NCBI RefSeq assembly: GCF_014648435.1
Contig: NZ_BMRC01000044.1
Location: 1 to 61,358, forward strand
DNA: 61,358 nt
DNA from: Nonomuraea spiralis
GTDB lineage: Bacteria; Actinomycetota; Actinomycetes; Streptosporangiales; Streptosporangiaceae
Direction of reading: 5' to 3'
The notes under the pieces were generated by a model. The model was not told the origin of the DNA, did not search any database, and worked only from the letters and a program-made list of their open reading frames with translations. Shown one piece after another: positions 32,955-41,321 of the stretch (position 1 is its first letter; each line of letters starts with the position of its first letter). The position numbers and the translations under genes are program-made.

Positions 32955-33256
32955 TGACCACTGCACAGGGTTGCGGAGCGCCGGAGCAGACCATCGCGCT
33001 GCCGGCCGGGATCGATCTGTCCAACCAGGCCGTCATCCAGGGTGTGGTGACGGGCGCCACCACCGCCTACGCGCGGCTGCTCGACGACTCCGGCGAGTTC
33101 ACCGGTGAGGTCGTCGTCTCCGACGACGGCGTCTTCCGCTTCTTCGCCGCTCCCGGTGACTGGACCGTCCGCATCATCGCGGGCGGCGGCGTCACCCGGG
33201 ACGTTCAGGTGGAGGCCAAGCTGGGCGAGGTCTCCCAGCTCGCGGTCGCCGTCTGA
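32954..33256 (+). CDS. DUF1416 protein (SseC type)
   Basis: A 100-residue protein of family DUF1416, the SseC of mycobacteria. An N-terminal QGCGAPEQ motif with one Cys is followed by a small beta-sandwich-like domain (VIQGVVTGATTAYARLLD, GDWTVRIIAGGG). The family always travels with the sulfurtransferase gene, here sharing the A of TGATG. The role is unknown; sulfur acceptance by the N-terminal Cys is speculation. The operon ends at a 16-bp hairpin. Confidence 0.92.
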   Translation: MTTAQGCGAPEQTIALPAGIDLSNQAVIQGVVTGATTAYARLLDDSGEFTGEVVVSDDGVFRFFAAPGDWTVRIIAGGGVTRDVQVEAKLGEVSQLAVAV

Positions 33257-33271
33257 GCACGAGATCGCCTC

Positions 33272-33308
33272 GACGGGGCCCGTGTCCACCTCGGACACGG
33301 GCCCCGTC
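33272..33308. terminator. strong hairpin terminator of the sulfur operon
   Basis: GACGGGGCCCGTGTCC (33272-33287) and GGACACGGGCCCCGTC (33293-33308) form a perfect 16-bp stem around a 5-base loop, 15 bases after the DUF1416 stop. No clear U-run follows, as is common in actinomycetes. Confidence 0.88.
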
Positions 33309-33359
33309 CGCGTTTCCGGCACGTGCAACGAAACCGGACGCGGCGGTGTTGTAGAGGTC

Positions 33360-33920
33360 GTGAGTGCAACCGACTGTCTCGACCCGGTGCGCAAGGCGCT
33401 CCTCGACGACCTCGACGAGGGCTTCGCCGAGCTGTACGCCACCTATCGCGGCCTGGTCTTCTCGACCGCGCTGCGGCTGAGCGGGCGCTGGGCCGACGCC
33501 GAGGACCTCACCGCCGAGGCGTTCCTGCGGGCCTACCGGGCCCTGGCGGGGTACGACCGCGACCGCGTGGCCGCGCTCCAGCCCCGGGCCTGGCTGATGA
33601 CGATCCTCATGAACATCTGGCGCAACTGCGCACGGGCGAAATCCCGCAAACCGCCACCCGACCTCCGCGACGAGCCCGTCGACGAGCCCGACCCGGCGCA
33701 GGACGTCGAGGAGGCCGCGGTCCGCAGGGAGACCGGCGACGAGCTGTCGGAACTGCTCGGCCTGCTGCCCGACGAGCAGCGGGCAGCGGTGGTGCTCCGG
33801 CACGTCGTGGACCTGCCGGTCAGCGAGATCGCCACTGTGCTCAAGATCCCGCAGGGCACGGTGAAATCACATGTGTCACGCGGGTTGCGGCGACTGCGCG
33901 AACTGGGAGGTGCCCGATGA
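33360..33920 (+). CDS. ECF-type RNA polymerase sigma factor coupled to an alkyltransferase
   Basis: Sigma factor of 186 residues: region 2 (AEDLTAEAFLRAYRAL, PRAWLMTILMNIWRN) and region 4 (LPDEQRAAVVLRHVVDLPVSEIA, GTVKSHVSRGLRRL). GTG 33360 is set by the conserved N-terminus. Instead of an anti-sigma gene, its last codon overlaps (ATGA) the start of an alkyltransferase/Ada-domain gene. A role in DNA alkylation stress is inferred from that coupling. It is distinct in sequence from copies A and B. Confidence 0.9.
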   Translation: MSATDCLDPVRKALLDDLDEGFAELYATYRGLVFSTALRLSGRWADAEDLTAEAFLRAYRALAGYDRDRVAALQPRAWLMTILMNIWRNCARAKSRKPPPDLRDEPVDEPDPAQDVEEAAVRRETGDELSELLGLLPDEQRAAVVLRHVVDLPVSEIATVLKIPQGTVKSHVSRGLRRLRELGGAR

Positions 33921-34669
33921 ACGACGACTCACTGCTGGCCGGGCTCGCCGGGCTGGCCACCGATGCGCCCGCCGGGCTGCTCGACCGGATCGCCGCCCGC
34001 TGGGTGAGCGTGCCCGCGCCGATCGGCGAGCTGCGGGTGGCCTTCACCGACCAGGGCGTGGCGTACGTGCACGCCGGCGACGACTTCGCCGCCTCGTTCA
34101 GGAAACGTTTCGGCCGGCCGTTGCTGGCCGCCGAACGGCCGCCCGCCGGGCTGGTGCCCGCGCTGCGCACCGGCCGCCTGGGCAAGGTGGCGCTGGACCT
34201 GCGCGGCGTCAGCGGCTTCCAGCGTGACGTGCTCGACGCGGTCAGGACGATCCCGAGGGGCGAGGTCAGGCCGTACTCGTGGGTGGCGGCGCAGATCGGC
34301 CGGCCGCAGGCCGTACGCGCGGTGGGGACGGCGCTCGGCGGCAATCCGGTGCCGCTGCTCGTGCCGTGCCACCGGGTCGTCAGGTCCGACGGCGTGGCCG
34401 GTGACTACGTGTTCGGCCGGGCGGCCAAGGAACGGCTGCTGCTGGCCGAGGGCGTCGACCTCGGCCGGGTGCGCGACCTGGCCGGGGAGCGGGTGTTCTA
34501 CCTGGCCAGCGACACCACCGGCGTGGTGTGCTTCCCGACCTGCCACAACGCCCGCCGGATCACCCCGGCGCACCGGCACGGCTTCCGGAGCATCGCCCAG
34601 GCCAGGGCGGCCGGCTACCGGCCGTGCCGTACGTGCCGGCCCGCTCAGGTGGGCGGCTTGGCCGGGTAG
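33917..34669 (+). CDS. O6-alkylguanine-DNA alkyltransferase with C-terminal Ada zinc domain
   Basis: Suicide DNA-repair protein of 250 residues. Residues 28-180 are an alkyltransferase with acceptor Cys151 in VPCHRV. Residues 195-243 match the N-terminal zinc domain of Ada: C205, C209, C237 and C240 in CFPTC and CRTC, of which one cysteine accepts methyl groups from phosphotriesters and acts as the sensor. The order is inverted relative to Ada, and the AraC-type DNA-binding part is missing. Coupling to the sigma gene at 33360 suggests that sensing and transcription are split over two proteins. Overlaps the next gene convergently by 25 bp. Confidence 0.9.
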   Translation: MNDDSLLAGLAGLATDAPAGLLDRIAARWVSVPAPIGELRVAFTDQGVAYVHAGDDFAASFRKRFGRPLLAAERPPAGLVPALRTGRLGKVALDLRGVSGFQRDVLDAVRTIPRGEVRPYSWVAAQIGRPQAVRAVGTALGGNPVPLLVPCHRVVRSDGVAGDYVFGRAAKERLLLAEGVDLGRVRDLAGERVFYLASDTTGVVCFPTCHNARRITPAHRHGFRSIAQARAAGYRPCRTCRPAQVGGLAG

Positions 34670-35199
34670 CGCATCAGGAGGGTCGCGCGCACGACGTCGG
34701 GGCCGTGCGCGCGATAGCCGTGGGGCACGTCCGAGAGCCAGGAGATGTGGTCGCCTGGCCCGGCGGTCAGCGGCGCGTCGAGGGGGCCCGCGCTGAGCGT
34801 GCCGGTGAAGACCGTGACGTGCTCGCTGACCCCCTCGTGGTGGGCGGGCGAGGTCTGGGTGAGGCCCGGCGGCACGCGGACGCGGTAGAGCTCGTAGGTG
34901 ACGCTGTCGTCCTCGAAGACCTCCAGGAGGTCGGCCTCGATGGCCGTGCCGCGCATGGTCTGCGGCTCGGGCGGTGAGTCGAGGATCGCGCCGATGGGCA
35001 CGCCGAGCTGCGCGGTGATCGCCCAGAGCGTCTCCAGCGTCGGGTTGCGGGTGCCGGTCTCGACGCCGGACAGCGTGGCCTTGCCGATGCCCGCCCGCTT
35101 GGCGAGCTCGGACAGCGAGACCCCGCGCGCCTGTCGCAGCCGTCGCAGCCGATCGCCGACGACGACTGGGTCCTGGTCGAACGCGGGGAGCGGGTCCAT
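34645..35199 (-). CDS. XRE-cupin transcription regulator
   Basis: Regulator of 184 residues: XRE helix-turn-helix (about 10-68; RLRRLRQARGVSLSELAKRA, GVETGTRNPTLETLWAI) plus a C-terminal cupin (about 95-180) that usually binds a small metabolite. No divergent target gene is obvious except the membrane protein at 35354, 154 bp away. Start ATG 35199 lacks a clear ribosome binding site; GTG 35217 is an alternative. Function beyond small-molecule-responsive regulation unknown. Confidence 0.88.
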   Translation of the reverse strand: MDPLPAFDQDPVVVGDRLRRLRQARGVSLSELAKRAGIGKATLSGVETGTRNPTLETLWAITAQLGVPIGAILDSPPEPQTMRGTAIEADLLEVFEDDSVTYELYRVRVPPGLTQTSPAHHEGVSEHVTVFTGTLSAGPLDAPLTAGPGDHISWLSDVPHGYRAHGPDVVRATLLMRYPAKPPT

Positions 35200-35353
35200 A
35201 ACGCCATCGTGCCGCACGGCTCGTCCGGTGTGGCCGCCGATTCCCGCTTTCCTCTGTTCCTCAGTGCTCAGGAACGCGCAGCAGGAACGCGGGTCACACG
35301 CGGTGCGCGGGTTGCGGCTGCGGTGTAAGGGGCAGACCGCTACGATTCAGCAG

Positions 35354-36655
35354 ATGTCCGGATCGACTGGTGTGATGGCGCCGCCCCGACCTGGGCCTAC
35401 GCCGGCTCAGCGGATGCCGTCGCCGTACTCGCTGCCTCTGCACACGCTGCGCCTCGCGGGAAGGTGCGCGCTGCCGCTGATCCTGTGGTTCGCGGCCGGC
35501 CAGGTCGTGCGCTTCGCCCTGCTGTACGGCGCCACCGAGATCGCCTACGGCGACCTGCGGCAGCTCCGGCTGATGGGCACGGTCACCTTCCTGACCCTGA
35601 TCGTCCTCGCGGTGATGACGGTCACCACCGGCATGCTCTTCACCCTGCGCGGCGCGCTGTGGGAGATGCGCGCCAGAAGGGGCGAAGGCGTCGAGGACGA
35701 ACGCTTCTTCAGGGTGCTGGACCGGGTGGCCCCCGCCTTCGCGGTGCTCTACCTGTCGTGGGGCTGGCACGTGGAGGACGCCCGCGCCGTCCAGCGAATG
35801 GACCTGAACCACCACTACTACGACATGACGTCGGCTTCCTGGTTCGGCGAGGAGACCCAGGTCGGCAAGGGCCTCACCGACCTCGACTGGCGGGTGTCGC
35901 TGGGCGCGATGGTCGTGCTGTTCGGCCTGAAGTGGTTGTTCGCCAAGCTCGTGGAGCAGGGCAAGGGCCGGCTGTACGGCTTCGGCGCCGCCTTCTCCGA
36001 GTTCGCCTTCGTCTTCTACGGCCTGAACGCCACCGTCGCCATCGCCGGCCTGCGCTCGGACTGGGTGGAGCACCGCAGCGTGGTCGCGGGCACGGAGGAC
36101 CTGATGGAGCAGGCGCGGAAGAGCGTGCCGCTGTGGGAGACCGTCAGCGGCGTGGTGAGCGACTTCTGGCCGTACTTCCTGGACGCCGTCGCCGTCCCGC
36201 TGGCCTGGCTCACCGTCGCGATGCTCGTGTTCGGCTCCTACTCGGACGAGACCCGCAGCCTGGTCAAGGGCACCCGGTTCGAACGCGGCGTGGACCGGCT
36301 GGAGGACAGCCACGACCTCACCCAGCGGTCGTTCGACCAGCTCACCGGCGGGTTCCGGGACCGCTGGCTGCCGCTGGCCAACTCCCTGCGCATGATCGCC
36401 AAGGCCGGGGCGCCGCTGTTCGGCATGATGTGCCTGTGCTACGTCACCGTCACGCTGGCCGGCCAGTACGCCGAGCGCCTGGTGGTGACGCTCGTCGGCT
36501 CGCAGGCCGAGTGGACGTGGGCGTACAAGCAGGCGCCGGTGATGTTCCTGCGCGACATGTTCGTGACCGTGCTCACCATGGCGCTGATGGCGGCCACGTA
36601 CGACCTGGCCGCCACGAGGGCCCGCCTCAAGGGCGAGCCCCTCAGCGACGTCTGA
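35354..36655 (+). CDS. polytopic membrane protein of unknown function
   Basis: Integral membrane protein of 433 residues with about eight spans (near 36-58, 72-97, 121-139, 181-197, 208-232, 270-293, 350-368, 398-418) and a Pro-rich N-terminus. Between spans 3 and 4 is an acidic, aromatic loop (WHVEDARAVQRMDLNHHYYD). I do not recognise a family. It converges (14-bp overlap) on the three-gene operon of single-pass proteins at 36642-39134 and lies in the same block as two FtsK/HerA-like proteins, which suggests, without proving, a shared membrane complex. Confidence 0.7.
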   Translation: MSGSTGVMAPPRPGPTPAQRMPSPYSLPLHTLRLAGRCALPLILWFAAGQVVRFALLYGATEIAYGDLRQLRLMGTVTFLTLIVLAVMTVTTGMLFTLRGALWEMRARRGEGVEDERFFRVLDRVAPAFAVLYLSWGWHVEDARAVQRMDLNHHYYDMTSASWFGEETQVGKGLTDLDWRVSLGAMVVLFGLKWLFAKLVEQGKGRLYGFGAAFSEFAFVFYGLNATVAIAGLRSDWVEHRSVVAGTEDLMEQARKSVPLWETVSGVVSDFWPYFLDAVAVPLAWLTVAMLVFGSYSDETRSLVKGTRFERGVDRLEDSHDLTQRSFDQLTGGFRDRWLPLANSLRMIAKAGAPLFGMMCLCYVTVTLAGQYAERLVVTLVGSQAEWTWAYKQAPVMFLRDMFVTVLTMALMAATYDLAATRARLKGEPLSDV

Positions 36656-37805
36656 ACAACAACACGTTCGCGACCGGCGGGCCCACCTTGTCGCGCTTGA
36701 AGAAGTCCTGGGTGGGGGTGTCGGAGCGGTAGTCGCTGGTCCTGAAGGAGAGCTCGACCTCGTTCGCGACCTGGGCCGGCACGATGGCCAGCCCCTCGAT
36801 CCTGTACTCCTTGCCCAGCTCCAGCCGGTCCGTCGGACGGTCGCCCGGATCGAACTCCACCGTCCAGGTCCGGCCGGAGCGGTCCTCCAGCCTCGCCTTG
36901 TCCGGCGGGGCGATCATGGTGGCGTTGGCCTCGTCCAGCAGTTTCTGGGTGATGTCCACCTTCAGCCAGGTGACCTCGGCGCCGTGCTTGCTGCCCGGCG
37001 GGGCGGGGGTCGGGGTGAGGGCGGCCTTCCACTCGATGTTGAAGACCTTGCCCGCCTGGCCGGGGGCGACGGCGATCACCTTGGTCTCGATCCCGTCGGT
37101 GACGGTCGTGTCGTAGAAGCCGTAGCCGTCGTAGGCGTTCAGGCCCATGGCGACGACGGACGCCACGGCGGCGCCCACGGCGACCAGGATCAGCCGGCTG
37201 CGCTTGGGCTGCGGCGCGTTCTGCCGGGGCCCGCCGGCGGGCGGCTCGGACGGGCCGCCGCCGTGGGGCTGGGTCTGCTGCGGGGGAGGCGCGGGCATGC
37301 CGGGGCGGATGGCCGGCAAGGGCTGGGTGCTGCTGCCCCCTGAGGACTCCCGCTGGGCGGGCGGCCACACCTGCTGGTCCGGATGCACGTACCGCCCCCG
37401 CCCAGCCACCCCCTGCCCGAACCCGGGCCCTGCGGGCGCCCCTTGCCCGAACGCCGCCTGCCCCGCTCCGGCCGCCTGCGCGCCTCTGGGGCCACCAGGA
37501 CCACCGGGCGTACCCGGGGCGCCGGGCCCGCTCGCACCGCCGGGGCCGGGCTGCACGCCGCCGTAGCCGCCGGGGGTGCCTCCGTACCCGGGAGGCGGGG
37601 TGGGGCGGCTGGGCGGCGGGGTGGCGCGGTCCCGCCCGGTGCCCGCACGCCGCCGCCGCGGCCTGCCGGGCAGCGGCGCCTGCGGTGCCCCCGCCTCAGG
37701 CGGCGGCCCCTGCGGCGACGGCGGTCCGGAGGGCGGGGGTGGGGGCGGGTCCTCGGGATGCTGGTCGGTTCTGGGGGAGAACCAGTCGCGCTCGTTCGTG
37801 CTCAC
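36642..37805 (-). CDS. single-pass protein with Pro/Gly-rich cytoplasmic tail
   Basis: A 387-residue protein. Residues 1-200 are low-complexity, dominated by Pro, Gly, Gln and Ala; 203-222 form one membrane span preceded by KRSR, so the tail is cytoplasmic; 223-387 form an extracytoplasmic beta-rich domain (VFNIEWKAALTPTP, RTWTVEFDPGDRP, NEVELSFRTSDYR). Last gene of a three-gene operon, seven bases after the previous stop. Not matched to a known family; the outer domain has the look of an Ig-like or DUF4352-like sandwich. Confidence 0.75.
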   Translation of the reverse strand: MSTNERDWFSPRTDQHPEDPPPPPPSGPPSPQGPPPEAGAPQAPLPGRPRRRRAGTGRDRATPPPSRPTPPPGYGGTPGGYGGVQPGPGGASGPGAPGTPGGPGGPRGAQAAGAGQAAFGQGAPAGPGFGQGVAGRGRYVHPDQQVWPPAQRESSGGSSTQPLPAIRPGMPAPPPQQTQPHGGGPSEPPAGGPRQNAPQPKRSRLILVAVGAAVASVVAMGLNAYDGYGFYDTTVTDGIETKVIAVAPGQAGKVFNIEWKAALTPTPAPPGSKHGAEVTWLKVDITQKLLDEANATMIAPPDKARLEDRSGRTWTVEFDPGDRPTDRLELGKEYRIEGLAIVPAQVANEVELSFRTSDYRSDTPTQDFFKRDKVGPPVANVLLFRRR

Positions 37806-37812
37806 AGTGCGA

Positions 37813-38466
37813 TCACTTCTTGACGATGGAGTAGACGGCCTGCGGCGAGGCCGCGAGCTTGCGCGCGGCCTCCTCGTCGAGCCCGAGGTCGACCTCGACC
37901 TCCGGCTGGTACGGCTCCACCAGCACCTCGGCCGGCAGCCCGAAGACCACCCGCGCCTCCGGCAGAGCCGATGAGGGAACCTCGAAGAAGAACCGCCCGC
38001 TGACCCAGATGTCGGGCTGCACCCACGTGTTGGCCAGCGTCAGCGGGCTCGCGATCCGGTCGGTGGCGTCGAACTTCTTGCCGTCCGCGGTCAGCAGCTG
38101 CGGTTGCCCCAGGTGGTACGGCTTGAGGCTCGACCTGGCCGACGCGTTGACCACGATGAACAGGTTGTCCGTCGTGACGGTCTCCTCGCCGTTCTGGATC
38201 GCCTTGGCGGCCAGGAAGGAGTCGAGCCGGACGGTGAACCGCCGGGCGTCCACGTTCTCGCCCTTGGCGCCCGTGTACGTCAGTCTGGCCGCGGCCTCGT
38301 TGGGGGTCATGTGCAACGTCTGAAGCCCGATCGCGGCGGCCGCGAGCAGCAGCCCGACGCAGGCGTTGAGCAGCTTGGAGCCGCCACCCCGCCCGCGCCC
38401 GGCGCGCTCGTCGCGGCCGTCGCCGCGGTCCGGGACGACGGAGGAGCGCGGTTCGGTGGCGGTCAT
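37813..38466 (-). CDS. single-pass protein with extracytoplasmic beta domain
   Basis: A 217-residue protein with a short basic cytoplasmic segment, one span (about 32-50) and an extracytoplasmic domain of alternating strands (RRFTVRLDSFLAAKAI, NLFIVVNASARSSL, DIWVSGRFFFEVP, VVFGLPAEVL). Pattern resembles the outer domains of its two operon neighbours. Start overlaps the previous stop (ATGA). Function unknown; a structural or ligand-binding role at the envelope is likely. Confidence 0.75.
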   Translation of the reverse strand: MTATEPRSSVVPDRGDGRDERAGRGRGGGSKLLNACVGLLLAAAAIGLQTLHMTPNEAAARLTYTGAKGENVDARRFTVRLDSFLAAKAIQNGEETVTTDNLFIVVNASARSSLKPYHLGQPQLLTADGKKFDATDRIASPLTLANTWVQPDIWVSGRFFFEVPSSALPEARVVFGLPAEVLVEPYQPEVEVDLGLDEEAARKLAASPQAVYSIVKK

Positions 38467-39134
38467 GCCCCCTCACCCGTCTTCACCGGCAGAGTCACGC
38501 GGGCCTTGATCTCGGGGACGAACTTGTCCCCTTCCTCCTTGGAGACCATCTGCCAGCGCAGCCGCTGGTCCTCGAAGCCGGGCGCGTACTCGAAGGTGGC
38601 CACGTCGAGAGTGATCTTGTCCGGCGGGCGTTCGGTCGCGCCGAGCCGGTAGCGGACGAGGACCTGGCTGGTCACCCCGGGGTGCAGTTGCCGGGTCTCG
38701 TCGCCCTTGTTCAGCGCGTAGACGAAGGGCCCGGACTCCTTGGGGAACTTGGGGCTGATCGAGATGAGCGAGCTGGCGAAGAACATGCCGAGCCAGGCCT
38801 TGTCCGGCTTGGCGGGGTCGGGGGGCAGGCCGACGGAGGAGGTCTCGTCCCCCTTGTTGGTGACCTCGAAGACCAGCTCCACGAAGCGCTTGTCCTCGTC
38901 GTACGGCGTCTTGGCCTTGTCCACCTTGACCCGCGACTCGACGAAGCGCGTGGAGTAACGGCCCTGGTCGAGCGTCGCGCCCGCGCCGAGCGCGTCCGGG
39001 CCCTTGTCGGCGGCCTCGTTCAGCCCGCCGAGCAAGGCGGTGATGCCGACGGCCGTGAGAGCGACAAGGCCCACGATGGGCACCGCCACCGGACGTCTGG
39101 GCTTCGTGCTGCTGCCGCCGGAGGGTTCCGTCAT
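38463..39134 (-). CDS. single-pass protein with DUF4352-like outer domain
   Basis: First gene of the operon, 223 residues. One span (16-37), then an extracytoplasmic sandwich-like domain with the pattern RFVELVFEVTNKGDETSSVGLPP, shortened here: an E-V-T-N-K-G-D-E-type strand-turn as in DUF4352 telomere-like Ig folds. The operon starts 169 bp from the divergent gene at 39304. No catalytic motifs. Similar topology in all three operon proteins suggests a hetero-oligomer. Confidence 0.75.
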   Translation of the reverse strand: MTEPSGGSSTKPRRPVAVPIVGLVALTAVGITALLGGLNEAADKGPDALGAGATLDQGRYSTRFVESRVKVDKAKTPYDEDKRFVELVFEVTNKGDETSSVGLPPDPAKPDKAWLGMFFASSLISISPKFPKESGPFVYALNKGDETRQLHPGVTSQVLVRYRLGATERPPDKITLDVATFEYAPGFEDQRLRWQMVSKEEGDKFVPEIKARVTLPVKTGEGA

Positions 39135-39303
39135 GGGTATGGATGGTAATAGGTCACGCTTGCCCCATCTGCCGCAATGCTCCCTTCTGGCGGGTCGAAT
39201 TGCTGCGAACCCTGCCGCTCCGGGGGTGGAAACTCATACGCTGTCACGGAGCGGAAAGGGGCTGGCCCCCACAACTAACGACATATCGCGGCCGGAGGGT
39301 CAC
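39135..39303. promoter_or_regulatory. divergent promoter region of the membrane-ATPase block
   Basis: 169 bp between the single-pass operon (minus) and the TraG-like gene (plus). On the minus strand TATTAC at about 39137-39152 is a possible -10. GGAGGG (about 39294-39299) is the ribosome binding site of the plus gene. No clear operator was seen. Confidence 0.35.
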
Positions 39304-41247
39304 GTGGCGGACGTGCATCCCGAGCATGCCCAGCTCCAGGCGGACCGCATCTACCTGGGCTGGCAGTACATCCTGCTGCATCCCGACCCGGGACCACCGC
39401 CCAAACGCCCCTCGCCCGTCCAGGAGCCCGGCCCCGACCAGGCGTCGTCCGACCGCGCCGCGACCGAGGCGCTGCGCCGCGAGCGGCTCCAGGAGGACAT
39501 GCTCAACCGGCCCGTACGGGTGATCCGCGCCATCGCCGTGACCGTGTCCGTACTGATCCTCGTGGCCGCGTTCACCGGCTACCTGGGGTGGTCCTTCGCG
39601 CTCCTCGGCCTGGTCGCGGCCGGAGGCGTGGCGGGCATCTGCAGCTACGCGCTGCTCCAGGGCGACCGGGCGGTCCGGTTCAGAGTGCTCGAACAACAGG
39701 CCAGGGACGACCGGCAACGCCAGGAACGTGACAAAGAACTGTTCCGCGCCCAGGAGGAGCACGCCCAGCGCTACCGCGAGTGGCAGGAGTCGAAGGACCG
39801 CCACGAGCGCCAGCTCAGCTGGTACGCCGTCGCCGTCCCCGACGAGATCGACCGCATCGACGTGGCCGGCGGCACGCTGCCCGGCTGGTCCGCGCTGATC
39901 ACCCTGCTCGGCGCCACCCGGCTCTACAGCGGCGGCCACCTGACCGTGCTCGACCTGTCGGAGGGCGCGATCGCCAAGGACCTGATCGAGCTGGCCCGCA
40001 AGGGCGGCGACGACCCGCTGGTCTGGGTGTTGCCCGTCGACCTGCCGAAGCTCGACCTCGGGGCCACGCTCAAGCCGGAGGCGTTCGCCGACGTACTGGC
40101 CCACGTGGTGAGCGTGAGCGAGGAGCACCGCACCACGCGCGACCTCAGCTTCGACAACGCCATCCTGGAACGGGTGCTCGAAGTGCTCGGCGAGAACGCC
40201 ACCATCAGCCAGGTCACCGCCGCCCTGCGAGCCCTGGCCCAGGTCGGCGACCCGCGCGACGACCTGCGCTTCGGCCTGATCACCGCGACCCAGCTCGAAC
40301 GCATCGGCACGCTGTTCGGCCGCGGCGTGAGCGACCGGGTGGTGATCGAGCGCGCCTGGGCCCTGGAGTCGCAGCTGCGCAAGCTGGAGACGCTGGGCAC
40401 CCAGGCCGTCCGCCTGCCGCCCGCCCGGCTGCGGGTGGTGAGCATGGACCGGCAGGCCGGCGTGTTCGGCAACCGGGTGCTCGGCACGTACGTGGCCACC
40501 GCGCTCACCCACATCCTGCGCCAGTCGCCCGCCTCCGACCGGCCCTGGTACCACACGATCATCGTGGCGGGCGCGGACAAGCTGCGCGGCGACGTGCTGG
40601 ACCGGCTCATGGACGCGTGCGAGACCTCCCGTACCGGCCTGGTGCTGACGTACCGGAGTCTGACCCCCACCGTGAAGGAGCGGCTGGGGCGCGGCCACGC
40701 GGCCGTGGCGTTCATGCGCCTCGGCAACGCCGAGGACGCCCGGGTCGCCAGTGAGCACGTCGGCACCGAGCACCGGCTGGAGCTGGCCCAGCTCACCGAG
40801 ACGATCAGCGAGACCCTGCCGGGCCTCGACGGCGGCTACACCTCCACCATCTCCCAGGTGGACGACGCCCGGGAGGACCGCGCCGACGGCGTCGCCGACC
40901 TGGCCGAGGACATCACCGAGTCCACCGAGTGGGGCAGGACCGCCGACAAGATCTCCGAGACCGAACGGGTGCTCCAACGCTCGCGCGAGTTCCTGGTCGA
41001 GCCGCACCAGCTCCAGCAGCTCCCCACGACGTCCGTGATCGTCACCGACGCGACCGCCCAGGGCCGGCGCGTACGCCTGGCCGACGCCAACCCCGCCATC
41101 CTGACCTTCCCCAAGACCACGCTGGGCGAGCTGGACGAGGTGCGCGAGGCCGTGCTCTCGCTGGAGGGCGGCGAGGACGACGGAGAGCCGCCACCCAACC
41201 TCGGGCCACCACCGCCACGCCTGGACTGGCGCAAGGGCAGGCAATGA
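39304..41247 (+). CDS. two-span TraG/VirD4-like protein with degenerate NTPase motifs
   Basis: Protein of 647 residues: two spans (about 72-93 and 95-118), a charged coiled coil (120-170), and a long cytoplasmic domain that resembles conjugative coupling ATPases of actinobacteria. Support: TIIVAGADKLRGDVLDRLMD at the Walker B strand and HVGTEHRLELAQLTETI near the C-terminal part. However, the Walker A position (around TLLGATRLYSGGHLTVLDL) has no GxxxxGK(S/T), and the Walker B strand ends AGAD, not DE. GGAGGG fixes GTG 39304. Probably a non-hydrolysing partner of the ATPase encoded next. Confidence 0.65.
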   Translation: MADVHPEHAQLQADRIYLGWQYILLHPDPGPPPKRPSPVQEPGPDQASSDRAATEALRRERLQEDMLNRPVRVIRAIAVTVSVLILVAAFTGYLGWSFALLGLVAAGGVAGICSYALLQGDRAVRFRVLEQQARDDRQRQERDKELFRAQEEHAQRYREWQESKDRHERQLSWYAVAVPDEIDRIDVAGGTLPGWSALITLLGATRLYSGGHLTVLDLSEGAIAKDLIELARKGGDDPLVWVLPVDLPKLDLGATLKPEAFADVLAHVVSVSEEHRTTRDLSFDNAILERVLEVLGENATISQVTAALRALAQVGDPRDDLRFGLITATQLERIGTLFGRGVSDRVVIERAWALESQLRKLETLGTQAVRLPPARLRVVSMDRQAGVFGNRVLGTYVATALTHILRQSPASDRPWYHTIIVAGADKLRGDVLDRLMDACETSRTGLVLTYRSLTPTVKERLGRGHAAVAFMRLGNAEDARVASEHVGTEHRLELAQLTETISETLPGLDGGYTSTISQVDDAREDRADGVADLAEDITESTEWGRTADKISETERVLQRSREFLVEPHQLQQLPTTSVIVTDATAQGRRVRLADANPAILTFPKTTLGELDEVREAVLSLEGGEDDGEPPPNLGPPPPRLDWRKGRQ

Positions 41248-41321
41248 CCTGGTCAAGGGCGTGGTGAGGAGCCTGCGATCGGCGAGATTTTACTGAGAAC
41301 CGACTGTGGGGGATTTGAATA

